A stretch of 16,416 nucleotides of DNA from Kiritimatiellales bacterium. GTDB taxonomy: Bacteria; Verrucomicrobiota; Kiritimatiellia; Kiritimatiellales; Tichowtungiaceae. The position numbers and the translations under genes were made by a program. Shown here piece after piece: positions 13,370-16,416 of this stretch. Location of the stretch: contig JAQUXG010000005.1 of assembly GCA_028692515.1 (NCBI GenBank), positions 1-16,416 on the forward strand, written 5' to 3'. How positions within the stretch are numbered: position 1 is the stretch's first letter; every line of letters starts with the position of its first letter. A model generated the notes under the pieces. That model was not told the origin of the DNA, did no database searches, and was given only the letters and a program-made list of their open reading frames with translations.

Positions 13370-15073
13370 CTATTGAGCGGGGCGGATATCGCGGATGTTG
13401 AGCTGAATGTTTGTGCGGCCGTTCCAGGTGTTTTCCTGAAGTGTGAAGGCGACATCAATCGGGCCGGAAGGAAGTTTTTCGGCTAGATTAAAGCCGATGG
13501 CCTCTCGGCTGACTTTTCCGTCGGAAAGCGTCAGCTTGCGATGTTTTTCTTTGAGGATGCGACTGTCGATGGCTTTGATCCCGCAAACGGCCCAGATCGG
13601 CTCTGGATTGTCCTGACCAAATGGGCCCGTGCGTTTCAGTCCGTCCATCAGTGCATCATCGGCTTCGCCGAGAGTCACCGCCCGGTCAATTTCCAGAACC
13701 GGAACCAGATCCGCGTCTTTAATCTGCGCAGCAACCGCTTCGTTAAAGCGGACTTTGAAAGCGTCCAGATTCTGTTCTTCGATTTCAAGTCCGGCGGCCA
13801 TGGCGTGTCCACCGAACTGCTTGAGCAGGTTAGTGCAGGAGCCTAAACCTTCGAGTAAGTTATAGCCGTCGATACTGCGGCAGGATCCGCGGCCGGAAGC
13901 GCCGTCCATACCGATCACCGCGACCGGGCGGCTGTAGCGATGAACCAGCCGCGAGGCGACGATACCGATCACGCCGGTATGCCAGCCCTCGCGGGCGATG
14001 ACGAGACCGAAGTGTTTTTCTGCATCAAAATAGGAATCGATCTCATCGATCGCTTCGCGAACCATATCTTTTTCAATGGCCTGGCGTTCGCGGTTGGCCG
14101 TGTCGAGCAGTTGCGCCAGTTCGTCGGCGCGCGCGGGCAGATCGGTGAGCAGCAGTTCCAGCGCGGCATCGGGACGCCCCACCCGCCCGGCGGCATTAAT
14201 ACGCGGGCCGAAGGAAAAACCGGCATGCCAGGTTTCGACCGACCCGGTAATTCCGGTCAGTTTTTTAAGCGCATTCCAGCCCGCCCAGCAGGAGTTTTCC
14301 AAGGCTTGGAAACCGGCGCGCACCAATACGCGGTTTTCGCCGAGCAGCGGCACCATATCGGTAACCGTAGCAACCGCGACAAAATCGAGAACCTTTTTCA
14401 GGTCAATCGTCGCAGAAATCAGACATCCATTATCGCGTCCGGTTTTAATCAGCGCATGACAAAGCTTAAACGCAACGCCCGCGCCGGCGAGAATGCGCGC
14501 CGGATGATTTGCGACGCACTTCGGGTTCACCACCGCAACTGCGCTCGCGATCTGTACACCGGGTTCGTGATGATCGGTAATGACCACATCCACTCCGGCA
14601 GCGGCAGCCTTTTCAACGGCCTCGACGGAACTGGTGCCGCAGTCGACGGTGATGATTAAAGACGGTTTGTGTTCCGCGATGCAGGCGGTCAGCGCGTCGG
14701 GCGAAAGACCGTAGCCGTCGTCGAAGCGGCTGGGAATAACCGCAGAGACATTTCCGCCGAGTTCGCGCAGAACACGCACCATGAGCGCGGTGCTGCAAAC
14801 GCCGTCCACATCGTAGTCGCCGAAGACCGTGATTTTTTCTCCGTCGGTCAGCGCGCGGCGAACGCGCGCGGCGGCTTTGTCCATATCGGGCATTTCAAAG
14901 GGGTCGCTGAGCGTGGAGAGCGCCGGATTAATGAACCGTTCCGCCTCTTCGACGGTTTTGCATCCGCGCTGAGTCAGCAGTGCGGCAAGCGGAGCGGGCA
15001 TTTTTTCCAAGGTTTGGAAAAAACGCTCTGCCAGTGCTTCATCGCACGGTTTAAATTTCCAATGTTTGGACAT
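13370..15073 (-). CDS. recJ: Single-stranded-DNA-specific exonuclease RecJ
   Basis: 5'-3' ssDNA exonuclease for recombination and repair, in the cytoplasm. 567 residues, near the usual length. DHH domain: VFGDYDVDGVCST (83-95), ITVDCGTSS (141-149), ITDHHEPG (165-172), GAGVAFKLCHAL (197-208), FSFGPRINAAGRVG (286-299). DHHA1 part with GRGSCRSIDGYNLLEGL (394-410) and FGGHAMAAGLE (420-430); OB-type C-terminus ~460-567. All metal-binding motifs are intact. Three palindromic repeat copies lie in the gene: one overlapping the start codon (read as SKHWK), one at residues 19-23 (FQTLE) and one at 255-259 (FQALE). No Shine-Dalgarno: the ATG follows T8-GAA, directly behind the secDF terminator. The N-terminal W and the helix after it fit other RecJ proteins, so the start is credible. 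Confidence 0.96.
   Translation of the reverse strand: MSKHWKFKPCDEALAERFFQTLEKMPAPLAALLTQRGCKTVEEAERFINPALSTLSDPFEMPDMDKAAARVRRALTDGEKITVFGDYDVDGVCSTALMVRVLRELGGNVSAVIPSRFDDGYGLSPDALTACIAEHKPSLIITVDCGTSSVEAVEKAAAAGVDVVITDHHEPGVQIASAVAVVNPKCVANHPARILAGAGVAFKLCHALIKTGRDNGCLISATIDLKKVLDFVAVATVTDMVPLLGENRVLVRAGFQALENSCWAGWNALKKLTGITGSVETWHAGFSFGPRINAAGRVGRPDAALELLLTDLPARADELAQLLDTANRERQAIEKDMVREAIDEIDSYFDAEKHFGLVIAREGWHTGVIGIVASRLVHRYSRPVAVIGMDGASGRGSCRSIDGYNLLEGLGSCTNLLKQFGGHAMAAGLEIEEQNLDAFKVRFNEAVAAQIKDADLVPVLEIDRAVTLGEADDALMDGLKRTGPFGQDNPEPIWAVCGIKAIDSRILKEKHRKLTLSDGKVSREAIGFNLAEKLPSGPIDVAFTLQENTWNGRTNIQLNIRDIRPAQ
14295..14313. repeat. Palindromic repeat copy 10 (perfect arms, inside recJ, centre 14304)
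   Basis: TTCCAA-GGC-TTGGAA, read on the recJ strand as Phe-Gln-Ala-Leu-Glu (residues 255-259). Confidence 0.85.
15003..15021. repeat. Palindromic repeat copy 11 (perfect arms, inside recJ, centre 15012)
   Basis: TTCCAA-GGT-TTGGAA with long T/A flanks, read as Phe-Gln-Thr-Leu-Glu near the RecJ N-terminus. Confidence 0.85.
15055..15073. repeat. Palindromic repeat copy 12 (imperfect, spans recJ start codon, centre 15064)
   Basis: TTCCAA-TGT-TTGGAC. On the recJ strand the outer end of the element is the ATG itself, giving Met-Ser-Lys-His-Trp-Lys. Its centre is 52 bp from copy 11. Confidence 0.6.
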
Positions 15074-15076
15074 TTC

Positions 15077-15112
15077 AAAAAAAACAGCGCCCCGAAGTTT
15101 CGGGACGCTGTT
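15077..15112 (-). terminator. Rho-independent terminator of secDF
   Basis: AACAGCG/CGCTGTT and CCCGAA/TTCGGG stems separated by one mismatch; on the minus strand they are followed by T8. It ends only about 4 nt before the recJ ATG, so secDF transcripts should stop before recJ. Confidence 0.88.
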
Positions 15113-15131
15113 CGCTATTACCCGTTATCGA

Positions 15132-16416
15132 TTAGATTTTCTTTTCTTTGTGCCAGAGCAGGACAACCGGTGTGGCGACAAAGATCGATGAGTAGGTTCC
15201 GACGACGATCCCGATAAAGAGCGCCAGCGCGAAGTCGTTGATGGCCCCGCCACCAAAAACCAGCAGCATGACGACTGTCAAAAGTGTCGTGAGCGAAGTC
15301 AGCACCGTACGCGAGAGCGTCTGGTTGATACTCAGGTTGGCGATTTCTCGGTACGAGGTCTTGCCGCCGTGCATCAGCTTGATGTCTTCGCGGATCCGGT
15401 CGAACACCACAATGGTGTCGTTGACGGAGTACCCGACAATGGTCAGCAGTGCGGCAATAATTGGCAGACTGAGCTGACGTCCACACAGACAATAGATACC
15501 GACAGTGATCAGCACGTCGTGGAAAATCGCCACAATGGCACCGACTGCGAAGGCGAACTCGAAACGGAAGGAGATGTAAATGATGATGCCGAGCATGGCC
15601 AACGCCAGCGACATGATTCCTTTCTTCTTCAACTCCGAACCGATCTGCGGGCCGACGGTATCGTTGGAAATATCATGATAGCCCTGCGCCGCAAAGGCGG
15701 TGTTGATGCTCTCCAGAGCGGCGTTGCTATTTTCGTACGCCACTTTGATTTCCAGTGTTTCTTTGGCGACATCAGCGGCCACACCCAGCTCTTTGTGATA
15801 CTGAACGTCGGCATCTTTAACCCCGGCCTGATCCAGAACGGCGCGAACCGCGTCTTCCGACTGCTTCTGGTCAAAAGCGAAGCTGATGGACGAACCCCCG
15901 GTGAAGTCCACGCCGAAGTTCTTTTCGCCGTTGTTAATGAAGAAGATCCAGGTCACAACAATCACCGAGACAGACAGAATGGCCGCAAATTTCCGCTTAC
16001 CGAGGAAGTCGAATTTGCTGTTGCGGAAGATGGTGAACATTTTGAGCGTTGCGAGCTTGGTCTTCGCCGCCAGCGTATCAAGCATCAGACGGGTGAAGAC
16101 CAGCGCCATCAGCATGCTGACCATAATACCGGCGCTCAGGGTAATGGCAAAGCCGCGAATCGGACCGGAGCCCTGCCAAAAGAGGATAACCGCCGTCAGC
16201 AACGTGGTGAGATTGGAGTCGAAGATGGTACTGAAGGCTTTCCCGTACCCCGCCGTGATGGACGCGCCGAGGCTCTTCCCCGTGCGCAACTCTTCACGGA
16301 TACGCTCAAAAATCAGCACGTTGGCATCAACGGCCATGCCGAGCGTCAAGACAATGCCCGCAATTCCAGGCATGGTCAGCACGGGCAGGTCCATCGACCC
16401 CTTGACCACCGCCGCG
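15132..16416 (-). CDS. secDF: SecDF protein-export membrane protein, fused form (C-terminal SecD part plus SecF; runs off window)
   Basis: Proton-driven partner of SecYEG that helps pull proteins across the inner membrane. The visible 428 codons are open to the window edge. First comes the SecD C-terminal membrane part, with [20 protein letters not shown] then FERIREEL, and three further helices to FTRLML. Next is a short cytoplasmic link ([10 protein letters not shown]), then all of SecF: first helix [18 protein letters not shown], periplasmic P4-like domain starting at [11 protein letters not shown], and the SecF signature [17 protein letters not shown], ending HKEKKI. The absence of a stop or new start between the parts shows one polypeptide. 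The N-terminal SecD half lies outside the window. It ends at a strong terminator before recJ. Confidence 0.96.
   Translation of the reverse strand, partial: AAVVKGSMDLPVLTMPGIAGIVLTLGMAVDANVLIFERIREELRTGKSLGASITAGYGKAFSTIFDSNLTTLLTAVILFWQGSGPIRGFAITLSAGIMVSMLMALVFTRLMLDTLAAKTKLATLKMFTIFRNSKFDFLGKRKFAAILSVSVIVVTWIFFINNGEKNFGVDFTGGSSISFAFDQKQSEDAVRAVLDQAGVKDADVQYHKELGVAADVAKETLEIKVAYENSNAALESINTAFAAQGYHDISNDTVGPQIGSELKKKGIMSLALAMLGIIIYISFRFEFAFAVGAIVAIFHDVLITVGIYCLCGRQLSLPIIAALLTIVGYSVNDTIVVFDRIREDIKLMHGGKTSYREIANLSINQTLSRTVLTSLTTLLTVVMLLVFGGGAINDFALALFIGIVVGTYSSIFVATPVVLLWHKEKKI

Overview
The window looks like chromosomal DNA of a Gram-negative, PVC-type bacterium. I lean towards Kiritimatiellota/Verrucomicrobiota, but this is inference: it rests on general gene style (a single-chain SecDF, NifU/NifS for Fe-S assembly, an arginine decarboxylase of SpeA type) and on many short dispersed palindromes, not on a marker gene. 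Most of the window is ordinary housekeeping DNA; the unusual content is in the repeats and in one small AT-rich gene.

Layout. 1-384 (-): 5' part of speA, with a GTG start. 507-2411 (-): hybrid sensor histidine kinase. 2529-3560 (+): purM, divergent from the kinase and ending in a strong terminator. 3561-3825: gene-free, with inverted repeats. 3826-4155 (+): small AT-rich unknown gene, possibly a stranded integron-type cassette. 4200-4889 (-): rnc. 5021-5779 (+): lipoprotein with a SHOCT tail. 5864-5899: perfect 36-bp palindrome. 5938-6825 (-): xerD-like recombinase. 6938-7825 (-) purC, 7846-9003 (-) nifS and 9003-9839 (-) nifU, transcribed in the order nifU-nifS-purC from a good sigma70-type promoter. 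9920-10822 (-): nadA. 10926-11906 and 11982-12974 (-): tandem duplicate CaCA-family Na+/Ca2+ exchangers. 12975-13369: gene-free, with CACGAA-type repeats. 13370-15073 (-): recJ. 15132-16416 (-): the C-terminal part of SecD fused to SecF, cut by the window edge.

How the genes work together. purM and purC belong to de novo purine synthesis but are not adjacent. NadA is a [4Fe-4S] enzyme and lies directly upstream of the Fe-S assembly pair NifU/NifS. RNase III, RecJ, XerD and SecDF are general nucleic-acid and secretion functions.

The main discovery candidate is a family of short palindromes, consensus TTTTCCAANNNTTGGAAAA. There are twelve copies in 16.4 kb: seven with perfect 6+6 arms and five near-matches. 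They lie between genes, inside hairpins that overlap stop codons or form a terminator, and inside rnc and recJ. In coding copies they are mostly read in one frame as Phe-Gln-X-Leu-Glu. Four pairs have centre-to-centre spacings of 31, 32, 42 and 52 bp, close to 3, 3, 4 and 5 turns of B-DNA. I know of no described system that this matches.
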